This document shows positions 1 to 11,826 of a DNA stretch of 64,000 nt, piece after piece; position 1 is the first letter of the stretch, and the number at the start of each line of letters is the position of its first letter. The notes beneath the pieces are model-generated. The model searched no databases. It saw only the letters and a program-made list of their open reading frames with translations, and was not told the origin of the DNA. A program made the translations under genes and the position numbers. Origin of the DNA: Owenia fusiformis (lineage: Eukaryota > Annelida > Polychaeta > Sabellida > Oweniidae); NCBI GenBank assembly GCA_903813345.2, contig CAIIXF020000011.1, forward strand, positions 10,080,842 through 10,144,841. The letters run 5' to 3'.

Positions 1-305
1 GAATTCTGTGTGTAATTTTAATTTAATTTAAAAACAACTTTGATTTGCACCATTATTTACCTTTATTCAAATTCTAATGATTTTCTAGTTGAATGTCTAA
101 AACAGGTCGGGCTAAATCCCCATTGACACAATGCTGAAAAACCTTTAAAAGTGCATTTACTCTTACAATGATCACAATTCTAATGTGAAATCACAATCCA
201 CATGTCAATAATATCATATAGTTATATTCCAATGGTGTTTTAAATTGATCCAAATGGAATTACTTATTAAATCAAGAAATTAAGTGACTCTGGCAATACA
301 TTTAC

Positions 306-841
306 ATGTTTTCTAGCCCTACCCTCGCCCTACCAATACCCATGATGCCATCTATTTTTCATTTATATGGAAAAGGGTCAAATGACATAGTCGTCAGGAT
401 GGCGAGGAGGCGAAACCCCTACACTGTTGTCCCCTTGAAATTCACGGATTTCTTGGACATAAAGGCCTTAAAAAAGATCTACCCGAACACAAAAAGGGAT
501 AGCACTGGAAAGGTGGTTTCCTGGCGGAATATCAAATGGCTACGCGTTGAAAGGGGGGAGGGAATACAATCCAATTTAAATATGATTATGACGAGGAAGA
601 CTTCCATGAAATTAAAGTGAATTCACTTTCAAAAAGAGGTAGACAAAGGTCCAAAGAAACAGAATCCCTACCCCACCTTTATACAGGAAAACTCCCTGTA
701 TCCAAAGAAAAGAAGGAAGACCTGCTCTCTCTCTGCAAGTCCGGTGTCATTCCCGAAGAATACCACCATTTCTACGAGAAGCTATCCGTAAAGAATAAAG
801 GTGGAAATAGACTACCTGGCCCAGCAGTGGTTGAGAAATAG
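306..841 (+). pseudogene. Frameshifted coding fragment of an unrecognised, probably element-derived protein
   Basis: Two overlapping frames read as one protein. The first (306-560) holds a basic stretch MARRRNPY followed by PLKFTDFLDIKALKKIYP. The second, entered upstream of 617 without a start codon, reads YDYDEEDFHEIKV and then a C-terminal block YTGKLPVSKEKKEDLLSLC, IPEEYHHFYEKL, stopping at 841. The switch must lie in the G-rich run at 552-564, which fits a one-base indel. An acceptor-like TTTTCTAG precedes 314, so the first frame may be the start of a last exon rather than a true ATG start. Composition and the C-terminal block look like real protein and resemble C-termini of repeated invertebrate element proteins, but I cannot name the family. 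Function unknown. Confidence 0.5.
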
Positions 842-1400
842 GGATCGAAACCAGCCATAGTTTTCTCCTGATGACCATTGTGAATTGTTGTGTTTTACGG
901 ATTATGATGACGACTTTGCGAACGGATGTTGACCCTTTGAATTGCCTATGGAGTTCGAGACTGGATTTTATCTATCCCACATCATTTGAGACTGAATACT
1001 CTATCTTTTATGAGTACTAGTATCTACAACTATTTTTGATGTTATGAGTATTGGCTATCAATTTTTTCAATTTTTCTTCAACATGATTGTATTGTAATGA
1101 CTTCAGTATGAATGAAATGTCCCTCGTGATATTGGTTCTCGATTCGAGGGGGGAGGGGGATGTTAGACATTGTTTCTTTTCACGTTAGATTATGGTTTTG
1201 GGATATATAGGGTCTACTTTTCTTATGACAGATTTACACTTACAGTTTGCTTTTCTTGTTGGGTTTCTTGTTGGGTTTTTAGTCACCCTTCCCTTTGGCA
1301 TTTGTGCTTAAATATTCAGAGTCCGAGTATGACTTGTTACCTAGGAACGAGCAACTGTGATGTCACGTCACACTGTTAATTCTGGAACAGAACGTACCTA
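842..1400. other. Non-coding sequence with a polypurine tract and possible LTR start
   Basis: No gene seen. A purine run at 1146-1160 (GAGGGGGGAGGGGGA) is followed at once by TGTTAGACATTG and, about 40 bases on, a TATA-like GGGATATATAGGG. That order (polypurine tract, then TG) resembles the 3' LTR start of an LTR retrotransposon, but no matching LTR, CA end or pol gene was found, so this is only a suggestion. Confidence 0.25.
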
Positions 1401-1558
1401 CCCCCCCCCCCCCCCCGTTGACGACATCGCGAGCGTAGCCAGCGCAAAAAAATTGAGGTGATATCAAAGTTTGGCAAAGGTGCTCAAACTTTGGCCAAAG
1501 GTGTTTAAAAGTTGGCCAAGGGTGTTCAAAATTTGGACAAAAGTGTTCAGATTTGGAC
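1401..1558. repeat. Poly-C tract and 24-bp minisatellite
   Basis: Sixteen C residues run from 1401. From about 1465 a degenerate unit near 24 bp, core AAGTTTGGCAAAGGTGTTCA, repeats about four to five times. A minus-strand open frame here merely reads the repeat and is not taken as a gene. Confidence 0.7.
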
Positions 1559-1647
1559 TTACACTCCCCTCCATAAGTTTGGCAACCTTTTTTCCCCATT
1601 GAACTACGTGTTAAAGCCTCTTTACGTTTGAATTTTTATTTACTTAA

Positions 1648-1819
1648 CCGGTGTAAAAGGGTAGGAGGTCCTATCAAATTATGGTCCTACTCTCCTTTGA
1701 TTTATATGGTGACCTAAATACAACTCTTTCCCTCATTATCTATACGCAATCAGGGCCAATAAGGGCCGTTAAGAAAGGGGACCATAATCCCTGGAGGACC
1801 ATCATTTCTTTCACACCGG
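1648..1819 (-). mobile_element. hAT-like MITE, copy 1 (inverted)
   Basis: A 172-bp element with imperfect ends CCGGTGTAAAAGG and TTCTTTCACACCGG. It is the reverse complement of copies at 12803-12979 and 44442-44608, sharing internal words GGTCCTAC, GGTGACC and CAGGGCCA. It interrupts the left arm of the surrounding foldback; the right arm (near 3345-3365) preserves the uninterrupted sequence. Confidence 0.75.
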
Positions 1820-2343
1820 CGATGAAATAACTTATGATATTGATGGAAACATAACTTGACTTTATTTCCAATACCTCCAAATTTTCTCAATTTTTTTCCT
1901 CAATTACAATAGGTCGAAAATTGATGATAAATTTGATGATTTTTTGAAAATCGTCATTCTCATGTAAGCCAGTGGGAAATGGAGGGTTCAGGGCAAATCA
2001 GAAATCAGGATATCTTTTCAGTAAAAGATTCAGCAAAAAATATTTTCATATAGAAAATTGAATTGTCTAACTTTTTTGAACACTAAGTGTTTAGTTTATT
2101 TGATGAATATTAAAGTTACAGCGCTTCAAAGTCATTTTTGAAAATTATTTTTCGCCTCCTGTGTTATTTCAATGGGAGAGGTTTTTTGAAAAACAATTTT
2201 GACTTTAAAGCCCTATAACTTTGTTGAACCTGAAGAAACATATCAATTTTTTGCTAAATAAAGTTAGCAAATTCAATTACCTGCCTAACTCGTATTTTTT
2301 GCAAGGACTCGGATGGATGGATATTCTGTCATATGACTTGCGG

Positions 2344-3173
2344 TAGCCTTGCCCAAGTCGGTATTTTTTACTTATCTGATCTTGAATTATTACCGCCTTG
2401 TACAATCCAATACACCTGCGCTGATATTATGCAGAGTTATTCAACGGTTTCGAGATTTCCATAATACCTACGCTATCAGGGGTATCGCGAAACCTTATGG
2501 ATTAACAGATATACGCGTGGACAGTCTGGACACGACGTGTGACTTCAGGCTGATTGACCAATCAAAAACGTTATCAGGTTGACCTGCATAAGCAAAGCAA
2601 TCTTCCCGATTTGAAATTCAATGCCGATGATCTGATCGATCGTTTCTTTAGAGTTACAATATATTATGTAATTAAATGTACATAGGGAATGTAAGAGTCA
2701 TTAATATAAATTAGATATATAAATTAAATCATGCAATAGATTTAAAACTGATTTCGCGATGAAAATGCAAGACCGAGTCCAATGTAGCGGGTCATGTAGT
2801 CGATCAGTGATTGAATCTCAGCCTACATGTTCATTTGAATTCAGCGATCGTTTTTTGTTGAAATCTTCTCACCTCCGGTTACCGATCGATGCTCCGGCAT
2901 CCACTAAACTCTGATTGATATTTATCTGATAAAATATTTGTATTTTCATGATGAATTCATGCAAGTTTGTTCGTGAAAAGTCCCGGCGAAAAGTAAAAAG
3001 TGTACTTGTTTTTGACCTTGCATAATAATGAGCTAACGCTGTAGGGCCGTCGCTGATTGGTCAAATTTTACCGACATAAACATTGAGTCGGTAAAGCACG
3101 TGGCTTTCTCTTTGGTACAAGGCGGTCATAATAGAAATCAAGATAGTAAAAGAGACCGACTTGGGCAAGGCTA
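2344..3173. mobile_element. Mutator-like non-autonomous TIR element with 9-bp target duplication
   Basis: Ends TAGCCTTGCCCAAGTCGG and CCGACTTGGGCAAGGCTA begin terminal inverted repeats of about 60 bp. The flanks GACTTGCGG at 2335-2343 and 3174-3182 are an exact 9-bp duplication. A 9-bp duplication is typical of Mutator-like elements; no transposase is encoded in the 830 bp. It lies in the centre of the 1560-3431 foldback. Confidence 0.8.
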
Positions 3174-3650
3174 GACTTGCGGCAAACCTACCATTTCCCA
3201 TTGGTTAACATGGGAATGTCGATTTTCAAAAATTCATCAAATTCATCATCAATTTCCGACCTATTGTAATTCAGGAAAAAAATTGAGAAAATTTGGAGGT
3301 ATTGGAATTAAAGTCAAATTACGTTTCCATCAATAGTATAAGTATTTTCATCGCAGGTTAAGTAAATAAAAATTCAAAGGTAGTTCAATGGGGGAAAAAG
3401 GTTGCCAAACTTATGGAGGGGAGTGTAGGTGTCCAACATTTGTAAGTCACTCATATTAGGTGGTCCCAAGTTGACAACCCTGTAAATGCTGTTTGCAAAT
3501 TAGAAACTATGGCAGAATCAACAAAGGGTTTGTAAAATAATTAGGATATGGTTTCAAAATTATGCACATGACAATATATGACTACTAAATGCAGGCAGGG
3601 ACCTTTAATTGCCAAAAAGTCGAGTGACATTTTAGATGTCGAAAATCTTA

Positions 3651-3832
3651 TATAGTCCATTTAAAAACTTGTGTTTTGTTCTAAATAACGCCATAGTTGG
3701 CTTCTAGGGTACCTAGTAGCCACTATTTGGTATCAAAATAAAGAGGAGGAATTCAACTTTCATTTGAATAACGAAAAAAGCGATGCAGGTCAAAAATAGT
3801 TCCGACGTGAGCATGTTTACTACGCGTTTGCC
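3651..3832 (+). repeat. Direct repeat, copy 1 (about 182 bp)
   Basis: Runs from TATAGTCCATTTAAAAAC to TACGCGTTTGCC and matches 4682-4865 with few changes. The two copies flank about 850 bp of anonymous sequence. They could be LTR-like ends or an array remnant; neither TG/CA ends nor an internal gene was seen. Confidence 0.7.
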
Positions 3833-4681
3833 CGTCATCTCAGAATTGGGGAAATGGTAGCAAACGCGAGTTACAATAAATGGACGCTGATATCTCAAAA
3901 AGTAACCTGACTCCCTATAATTTGATGTAGATCAATCGGACCCCTATATGAACAGGTACATTTTGATATATAACACTATTGGGGGTAAGCGTTTTATAGT
4001 TGGTCACGAACGCCATATGTGCAAAGTATTGTTATGAATTTTCGAATTTGGTGTTGGATTACGGTACTCATACCTTAATATGAGGCCTAAAATTGTTTGC
4101 TAGTTGGCCAGAGACCAATATTCTAGCAGAATTTGAGAACAGAATCGATTTTTTCGTTCTGCGTAGGGCAAACAATGATTTGAAATCACTTTCAACCCTT
4201 CTGCAGAAACAGAAACAGTAAGCACGTGTGATTTTTAAATTGCTCCTTTGTAGCAATATTAATTTCAAAATACAGGTGTGAGGGAAACTGCAATTTAATT
4301 AGATTTGGACGAAAATGGTCAAAATTTCAGTCAAAATCCTCGGAACACAGGGCCTTTGTCTTAGATTTAGTCAATGATGCAACTCTTAGTAGAATGTGTG
4401 CCATATAGGGAATGAAAGCTGTTTGTCAGACGTATCATTTTCTTCAATAAACTCAGAGATAGTCAGGTTAGATTTGTGACGTCACAGTGGCAAAGTTAGA
4501 CTAGCATATTTAGACGTATTTGGGGTAGGGCAAATTAACCCTTTCTAGCCTAAATGGATAAATTTTTCACTTATTCAGCCAGTTCCGACGTTTTTATGCA
4601 TTTTTGAACTAAAAATAATATTTTCTGCCAAAAAAAGTTGCAGAGACAAAAATCAATGTGATGTCATAAAACATTAAGGTA
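3833..4681. other. Anonymous sequence between direct repeats
   Basis: AT-rich, no convincing coding frame and no internal repeat recognised. Short open frames here have no recognisable motifs. Confidence 0.4.
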
Positions 4682-4865
4682 TATAGTCCATTTAAAAACC
4701 CGTGGTATTGTTCTAAATAACGCCATAGTTGGCTTCTAGGGTACCTAGTATGCCACTATTTGGTATCAAAATAAAGAGGAGGAGTTCAACTTTCATTTGA
4801 ATTACGAAAATAGCGATGCAGGTCAAAAATAGTTCCGACGTGAGCATGTTTACTACGCGTTTGCC
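4682..4865 (+). repeat. Direct repeat, copy 2
   Basis: Second copy of the repeat at 3651-3832. After the shared end TTTGCC the two sequences diverge completely, which sets the boundary. Confidence 0.7.
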
Positions 4866-4875
4866 GAACTCCCGT

Positions 4876-4893
4876 GCAGTGATATATCACTGC
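4876..4893. repeat. Perfect 18-bp palindrome
   Basis: GCAGTGATATATCACTGC reads the same on both strands. It sits just after the second direct repeat. No function assigned. Confidence 0.6.
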
Positions 4894-5077
4894 GGCGGGC
4901 AGCTATCTCACCGTAAGCATGGTACCTTCGTAATAAACAACTGACGTCCGTGATTGGTTCTAGTCCCATGCTCAGGTCGCGTGATCGTAAAATTTAGACA
5001 ATTTCATTGGTTGAATTGCGCGTATTAACTAATAAACAACACGTGCGGTAAACTATTATCAACACAACCATCAACCA

Positions 5078-6210
5078 TTGGTTAAATCATTAATGATGTC
5101 ACAATTTGGATATATAATACAGGCGTTCATATTACCGGGAGATTTCCTTAACCGTCTTAATACACTGTTTTACAAGTACATCTGGAGTAAAAGTGGTTTT
5201 AAAGAATGTGAAATTAAGAAACAACCGGAGAAAATTAAAAGAGAGATTTTAAATTTAGATAAGGAAAATGGTGGTCTAAACATGATAAATATGAAAGACT
5301 TTCAAATCTCATTTGTGGTAAAATGGCTTTCAAAACTGATTGGTGAGGGCATGGATAAATGGAAAATAATTCCAAAAGCCGAATTTTCCAAGTTAGGGGT
5401 TAATTTCAATGTACTCAAAAGCAAGATAGATATGGAAAACTTTATAAGGATTAATGAAGTAAAGAGTTTTTGGAAAAGGGGGTTAGAAATTTGGTTAACA
5501 AAATCTGAAAATAAAAATCTTTTAGATTGTGACATCATTTGGAACAATCTGGACATAACTTTTCAAAAACGAGTTCTTTATGACAAAAAATGGATTAGAG
5601 GGGGGATTAATTATGTGTCTGATTTTATAATAGAAGGTAAATGTTTAACATATAATGAAATAATTAATAAATTAGGTAGATGCCCAGATGTTTATATGCA
5701 ATATATACAAGTAAGAGCAATTTTGATAAAATATCCAAATAAAATTAATAGGAATGAAAAAAGAAAGAAAATTGTTAGTAGAAAGGGGGTGACAAATAAA
5801 TCAGAAGCACATTGGAAAAATCAATATGGTGAGATCCCATTTAAGTTAATGTATAGAGTACTATTTAAGACAAATGTAAATCATAAGGTAAAGGAATTCA
5901 TATATAAAGTAATAAATGGTGCAATAGAAATTGAAAGAAGATTGAAAAACAAAAATTATCTGATGGAATGTGTAAAGTTTGTAAAAATGTTGAGGAATCA
6001 CAAGAACACCTTTTTTTAGAGTGTAAATTCAAAAATGAATGGGATAATTTAGAAATTACTAATTTAATTGAAAGAGATAAAATGCTTTTTTACTTTAGAG
6101 AAGATAGCTCATTAGAAAACATGATATAGATTAATAGTGAAATTTTTATTATTAAACGGAAAATATGGTTAAAAAGATGTTTAGAAATTTTTAATTAAGA
6201 AAATGTATTT
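5078..6210 (+). pseudogene. L1-like LINE, 5'-truncated ORF2 C-terminus
   Basis: The frame at 5078-6019 carries the post-RT part of an L1-type ORF2: NTLFYKYIWS, ENGGLNMINMKDFQIS, VVKWLSKL. Near 5955 the frame breaks; the alternative frame continues with a zinc-knuckle-like MCKVCKN...EHLFLEC (5962-6025) and runs to a stop at 6129. A single-base indel therefore separates the two halves. The endonuclease and RT catalytic domains are absent, so the copy is 5'-truncated as usual for target-primed insertion. Strand is plus, opposite to the other LINEs of the window. Confidence 0.8.
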
Positions 6211-7262
6211 AGATTTTAAACTATATACTCAGGGACCCAAGTTCTGAGAAACAGCTAGAAAGTGAAAATGGATATTGGAAAGTATTACGCGAGATTTTTT
6301 CAGTTCTTGTTGGAAAATAAGTTACTTTTATGATGTGGGGTGATATCTAGAGTTTGAGACTTGCGAAAATAAGATATCTTCATCTTTATACCCCCGCCCT
6401 ATACTTTTAGGGGGGGGGGGTCAGAAGAAAATAGACTTTAATTCATAACTTTGGAAGTATATGAGATACAAACTTAATTTTTTCACCACAATTTATGAAA
6501 TAATATCAGTAATGAAGAAAAAAATATTTTGAATGAAAAAAAGCTAATTTGCATAATTTAACCCTTAAACTGCCATAAAAACTGGTAAATGACGAAATGA
6601 TGTTATATCACATTTACTGTTATTGCCTTCATATGAAGTTATAACTTATGAAATAATTCCTAAAAATATATATATGTATAATAAATGTGCAAAATATTAG
6701 AAGTGTATCTTACATAAAGACTGTGAAAAAATTCTCCCCCTATCCAGATTTTTGAGGGGAGGGGGTCAAATAAAAATGGACTTTATTTCATAATTTTAAA
6801 AGTATATGAGGTACAAACTTAATTTTTTCCCCAAAGTTTATGTTATAACATCAGTAATTCAGAAAAAATATTTTTGATACGCAAATAAGCTAATTTGCAT
6901 AATTTAACCCTTATACAATCATAAAAACTGTTAAATGACGATGCGATAAAATACGACATTTACTCTAATTGACCTCTCATGAAGTTTTAACAAATAAAGT
7001 AATTCCTAAAAATGCATCTATATATGTATAACAGATGTGCAAAATTTTAAAAGTGTATCTTACATAACGACGCTGAACAAAAATTGTCCCCCTACCCAGA
7101 TATTTGAGGGGAGTCAAATGGAAATGCACTTTAATTCATAACTTTGGAAGTATATGAGGTACAAACTTAATTCTTTCACCAAAATTTATGTTATAACGTC
7201 AGTAATTCGGACGAAATATCTTGATATGAAAATAAGCTAATTTGCATAATTTAACCCTTATA

Positions 7263-8241
7263 CGAGGGTTGTCCCAGAAGTAATTCACTGTATGCTCTAA
7301 CTTTATCAACAATTAATATTTTTCTATGAAATTTTCAGTAAATGTTCCTTAGAGACATTTTGATTATTCTACAAATTTTCATGTTGACTGATAAAACTAT
7401 ATTGATGTTATAATAAAATCAAGTTGGTGAGTTTGGGTAGGGTGGGGCAGGTTATACAGTCACATCAAAAGGAATAATAAATTGAAAATATGAAATAATT
7501 AATCAACAAATACCATTTGATGCAGCTATAAGAAGTATGCTCAAAAATACATTTTAAGATACTAAATTACTATGAGCATATCCTAGATTTAATGGATGTA
7601 TATTGCACGGTGTCCCATTTCACATTTTCTCAAAATATTGCCCTTTGCATGTTATGTACTTTTGATGCCTGTCAGGTCAAACACTCTCGGCAATTTCTTC
7701 CACTGTGACTTGTGGAGTTTTTGCCTCCCATGTTTGGAGTTGTCATACAGGGTCAAATCGTCTCTTTTAAATCTCTTCTGCCACCCCATAATTGTAGTTC
7801 TATCTGGTATAGATTCCTTATATACTTTCTTCATGGTAGCATTGTTTTGCGTGGCTGTGGGTCCAAGTGAAGTATGAATTTAGGCCACCAAACGCAAGAC
7901 CTTCTGTTATCAGGTGAGAATTGCAGCCATTTTTGTAATTTCTTGACTGTGACTGTATTTGAATTCGTGACTATTGAAATGTGGTATTATGACATCACAG
8001 TGCTAAATGTCATTATTCGATCGTACTTGGTTAACATCATGCTGAATAAATTTAACAATTTTCCAAACATTTTGACCATTCAAAGGAAAGAAATATTAAT
8101 AGAATAACCCTCTAGATTTTTTCATAATTAGAAAAATTGGTACCTGCCCCGCCCACCCCTGCCCCAAGTTGTTATAGCAACCATATTAAGACTTAATATT
8201 AATGTTGAGCATATAGTGCATTACTTCTGGGACAACCCTCG
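7263..8241 (-). mobile_element. Mariner-family element, internally deleted
   Basis: Termini CGAGGGTTGTCCCAGAAGTA and its inverted partner TACTTCTGGGACAACCCTCG lie between TA dinucleotides at 7261-7262 and 8242-8243, the mariner target duplication. Removing the element and one TA restores the array unit CCCTTATACAGTCATAAAA. At 979 bp it is shorter than a typical full mariner of about 1.3 kb, and only a transposase fragment survives. Confidence 0.88.
7652..7834 (-). pseudogene. Mariner transposase N-terminal fragment
   Basis: The 60-residue frame reads MKKVYKESIPDRTTIMGWQK and then FKRDDLTLYDNSKHGRQ, the layout of the helix-turn-helix and GRP-like linker of mariner transposases (WxxRFKxGxxxxxDxxRxGR). 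The catalytic D,D34D region is missing, so it is non-functional. It lies inside the mariner element and gives its transcription direction. Confidence 0.7.
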
Positions 8242-8565
8242 TACAGTCATAAAAAACGTTAAATGACAAAGTGATGAAATACGAAATTTACTTTAATTGA
8301 CTTCTATGAAGTTATAACTTGTGAAATAATTCCTAGAAATACATTTACAACGGGTATGCACAATATAAAAAGGGTATTGTATATAATGAGTGTGAAAAAA
8401 TCTCACACCCTACCCTAATATTTTAGGGTTGGGGGAAGTTAAAAGAAAATAATAAACTTTGATTCATAACTTTGAAATCGTATAAGAAAGAGCTTATACA
8501 TGTATTTCTTCGCCAGAATATTGAGAAATCACATCAAGAATGAAACAAATATTACATGGAAACAA

Positions 8566-8719
8566 TATTCAATTCAATTCAATTATTTATTTCATAATTC
8601 TTATATAATATACACTATAAAAAACAAGCCGCTAGACACCCTAGTGGGTATATGTTGCGGTTTAACAGAAATCATTAAAATGACAACTAGACTACATATA
8701 AAAGAAAACACTTATATTA
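8566..8719 (-). mobile_element. Detached 3' end of the CR1/L2-like LINE
   Basis: Read on the minus strand, this segment ends in a short ATTGA/AATTG repeat at 8568-8584, the kind of 3'-terminal microsatellite found on CR1/L2-type LINEs. It continues the LINE 3'UTR that stops at 24393: joining 24393-24397 to 8719 leaves one copy of the 5-bp duplication TAATA (minus strand). The 15.7-kb element therefore landed in this LINE's 3'UTR. Confidence 0.75.
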
Positions 8720-9304
8720 CACCCTATGCAGACAGAGCCTGTGGGAAATATTGGGTGCGGAGCAAATGAGCGGAGGGTGCGGAGCTAACGGTCATTTTTG
8801 AATTTAAATTTGGGATATTTCTGAAACTAAGCCGTTTTGGGACTTCAAATATACCAAGATATGTGTATTTGACACCAAATATCAATACAATTGTGAAAAA
8901 AGTAGTGCAATTCATTCTATAGCGACGCAATATGCCTTAAACCTTTCCCAGACTTATATATTTTGAAATTATTCTTTTTATACTGCGTCCCCAGCATTTA
9001 TAAAAAATGGTGTTCAAGATACACTATCCATACAAATTATTTTTGCATCTTGGAAGCCAGGCAGTATCTGTGTGATTTTATAAAAATTAGGAAATGTTCT
9101 TCAGATATGAGCCCCCTCTAAATATTGGGTGCGGAGCAGCTCACTAAACGTAATAACTTTATCCTTTGATGATAGCATGATAGTTGGTGTTGTGAGAGTG
9201 CTTGGACCACGTCAACTGCTTCATCCCACTTCTATACATTCTAAGAAATACGTTTTTATGTTTGTGGCAAAAAGCACGTTAAACTGATGACGTGGAACGT
9301 ACTA
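8720..9304 (+). repeat. Left terminal inverted repeat of the giant element
   Basis: Matches 23808-24392 in reverse complement over 585 bp, ending inward at GTGGAACGTACTA. It holds GGGTGCGGAGC at 8753-8763, 8775-8785 and 9128-9138, possible transposase or zinc-finger binding sites repeated at the same places in the right TIR. Confidence 0.9.
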
Positions 9305-10434
9305 TAATGTCACGTAGATTATCAGGCTATCACGAACAATATGCATGCTCATCACCTGCCGTATTGATAATTCTTATTTCAAATGATGCTTAGATATCCC
9401 ATTTGCACTAATCTCTATCATTATAAAAAGTTGTTATTGTCAAAACATCTTTTAGTTCTTAAACTAGATATAACAGACTGACAGAATGAGGGCGTGATTT
9501 ATTCATCATACGTATTGGTATGTTGGTCAACAATGGGTATAAGATTGGTATTGCTTTTTATGTAACATGCAGGGGAGCATTTTTACTTTAACCAGCAGCT
9601 TACAAAAGACATAAAATGTTTCACAGTGACAAAAATAACAGTAGAAACTCATACTTTAAATTCATTAATGTTTATTGAATGTAAACAAACACACGTATAA
9701 TATCCAATAATGTAAAATACGAATGAAATCAACACGTGTCTCCTAACATGGAAAGTTCTCGCATTTGAAGAAAATAGTATTGCCATGGATACATCAAAAG
9801 GTCAAGGTGCGCGTATTTCAGATAACTTGAACGCGGACGTGTAATAGTTCGGCCATCATTTATTGTTGTTCAGGTAGCGTTGTACATATCCCAATTGGTT
9901 TATAATACAGGGGCCTGATTCTACTAATTAAACTAATCCTTGGACGACAATGATTTTACACGTTCACGTACAGGTTCGATCGCAAACGTATATCTTAACC
10001 TCCATATTGTTTAATAAAAGAGGCGTAAACAAGTGAACATTCGACAGATTCCGACAGCAGTTTCATTTTAAGTCGTTTGCCTAACTAGCATATTGAAATT
10101 GTTACACTCTTTATTGCATGGATATCATTTTTGTTTCAATGTGTGCAAACACACTCCGTTCTATAGTATCAGTTATAATACAATTAATACAATGTAACTC
10201 ATGAACAGCAAAATTAAATAACAAACTCTTCTATGTAAAACAAAAAAGAACGACATCTGTAATAAGAACAAAGTGAATATTACATGTATATGATCTTGGC
10301 ACCTTTGCAAAGCTGAATATTAATGGCCTTTGTATGACACAAAACTAAAATATATGTTATCAATATGACGCCTTTAAATCGACGTAGTTCGTTGTCATGT
10401 TTAGCTAAGGTTTAAAACATAACTGTTACGAATG
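9305..10434. other. Left subterminal region; 3' flank of the zinc-finger gene
   Basis: No coding frame with recognisable content. A minus-strand AATAAA (plus TTTATT, 10110-10115) lies about 320 bp past the zinc-finger stop and could be its poly(A) signal; a second TTTATT is at 9671-9676. The remainder is probably 3'UTR and element-specific non-coding sequence. Confidence 0.4.
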
Positions 10435-11826
10435 TCATGTTTTATGAGTTAATTTTTCATGTCTTTTAAGATTACGAATAACTTTAAACTTTTTCTTGCA
10501 GACATTACATTCGTATCTTTTTTTGCCGTGGACATCTCGCATGTGATCTTTCAGTTTTCCTGATGTCTTAAAGGCTGTTTTACATATACCACAATCAAAT
10601 GATCTCTTTTTACCATTGCATGACCGTTCATGAGTAAGTCTTGCGTTGTCATAGTGGAACTTGGAATCACATAATTTACATGTGTATGGTTTAAAATCTT
10701 TGTGTTTTTGTTGATGAGTTATAAACTTATCTTTTCTATTGAAAATTTTGTTACAATCGGCACAGTGGTATTTCTTATTGTCATTACTTAAATGTTTATC
10801 ATCTGTATGTCTTTTCAGGGAGCGCTTTGTTGCAAATGAACTGGTGCATTTATCACACAAATGCCGCTCGTTTGCATGAGCTGCTGCTAGATGTTCATCC
10901 AAATCATATTCATTTCTGTATCGTTTTGAGCAAACATCACACAAATGATATGTATGTTTATCATGGGTTTTTGAATGCCTGACTAGATTTCGACGGTATA
11001 TAGAAATAAATGGGCAGATGGTACATGCGTATGGTTTTTTTTGTCGAGTGCCCTTCGTCTCCGCAACTTTAACGCCAGACACGCTTGCCTCGTCCAGTGT
11101 CCTCTCCCCAAGACTTATGTGTGATACATCGAGGTCCAAAATGGAACCGTCCACAGCTTGTACATCGATCACATCTAAAAATGACGATATTACGTTTAAC
11201 CCAGTTTGTTGGGTACATGTGTACGCACACTGACCAAGTAAAGATCGAGACCAAGTAAAAACGAATTCTTAATGATGTGTTACATTGGGATATGGCTCGA
11301 TTTAGTATTGAGGCACAAAAAGAGGGCTGTTCAATAAATACTTAAACAAATGCTCAAGGTTTCAGTCGTGTTTATTGGGGAACCAAGCTGAATTTCACTT
11401 AAGGTTTCTTGCCGATTTCCCCTAGAAAGTTAAAATGACAGCATTTGTCTCAGAATAAATTAGACAACCCTCGTATAATCCCTTTGTATCATTTCTATTA
11501 ATGCGCTCAATAAACAAATGTGTGAAATCTAAAACGAAGAGTCTACATTCAGGAACGTAGGTAGGATGATGAAAATAACATTTTTACCTTAGGTTAGACC
11601 GGGGGTCGGACAAAGGGAAAAAATGCAACTCTTTACAGCCCCCCCCTCGTCCCCTTCAATCAATCAAGACTGATGCAATTTACTGAAATGCCTTAGTTTT
11701 GAATTACTATGTGTTGGATTATATTTGAATGAAAACAAGAATAAACAATTTTGATATATATAACTGATAGGTTAACTTACCACACGGAATAGACTCATTT
11801 ACAGAGTTTACTTGCCGAGCTGTCAT
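10435..11826 (-). CDS. Two-exon C2H2 zinc-finger protein of the giant element (261 aa)
   Basis: Proposed structure: exon 1 coding 11826-11781, exon 2 11174-10435. Exon 1 starts ATGACAGCTCGG (A at -3) and ends at a strong donor G|GTAAGT; exon 2 follows acceptor TTTTTAG. The junction G+AT restores an in-frame GAT codon (Asp). The protein has an acidic/neutral N-terminus of about 55 residues, then seven fingers of C2H2 type in tandem to the end (for example YACTICPFISIYRRN, YHCADCNKIFNRKDK, YECNVCKKKFKVIRN). Finger 5 ends in Cys rather than His. The likely role is sequence-specific DNA binding in the nucleus, for instance binding the TIR repeats or regulating the divergent neighbour; that is inference. 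It starts 338 bp from the YqaJ gene on the opposite strand. The frame is intact. Without the intron the frame would lack an ATG at this end. Confidence 0.82.
11321..11474. mobile_element. Mariner-related MITE in the zinc-finger intron
   Basis: Imperfect TIRs: GAGGGCTGTTCAATAAATAC at the left and an inverted TTTATTCT...GACAACCCTC at the right, about 154 bp in all. The ends resemble the mariner element at 7263-8241 (GAGGGTTGT). It lies wholly within the intron (11175-11780), so it does not disturb the coding sequence. Confidence 0.6.

Larger units (their letters stand above)
1560..3431. mobile_element. Foldback (long inverted repeat) element, composite
   Basis: The sequence at 1560-1641 plus 1820-1990 is mirrored as its reverse complement at 3185-3431. 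Outer ends read ACACTCCCCTCC and GGAGGGGAGTGT. The left arm is interrupted by a small MITE (1648-1819) that the right arm lacks, and the centre holds a second TIR element (2344-3173). A matching terminal piece recurs at 18766-18812, so the family is dispersed. No transposase seen; a clean target duplication was not found. Confidence 0.7.
6240..8565 (+). repeat. Tandem array, unit about 345 bp, four units
   Basis: Each unit holds a C-run/G-run hairpin (CCCCCTATCC...GAGGGGAGGGGG), then TTCATAACTTTGGAAG, then AAGCTAATTTGCATAATTTAACCC. Hairpins start near 6391, 6737, 7089 and 8403; the last spacing is normal once the mariner insertion (7263-8241) is removed. No coding potential seen. The plus-strand end of the array meets the 3' tail of a minus-strand LINE near 8566. 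Confidence 0.8.

Noticed and set aside
1146-1400. Complete LTR retrotransposon 3' end
   Set aside because: Polypurine tract and TG start alone; no second LTR, CA end, primer site or pol domains in the window.
8724-8930. A 63-68-residue frame present in both giant TIRs (also 24197-24388)
   Set aside because: It points outward, has no motif, and its conservation is explained by the TIR itself.
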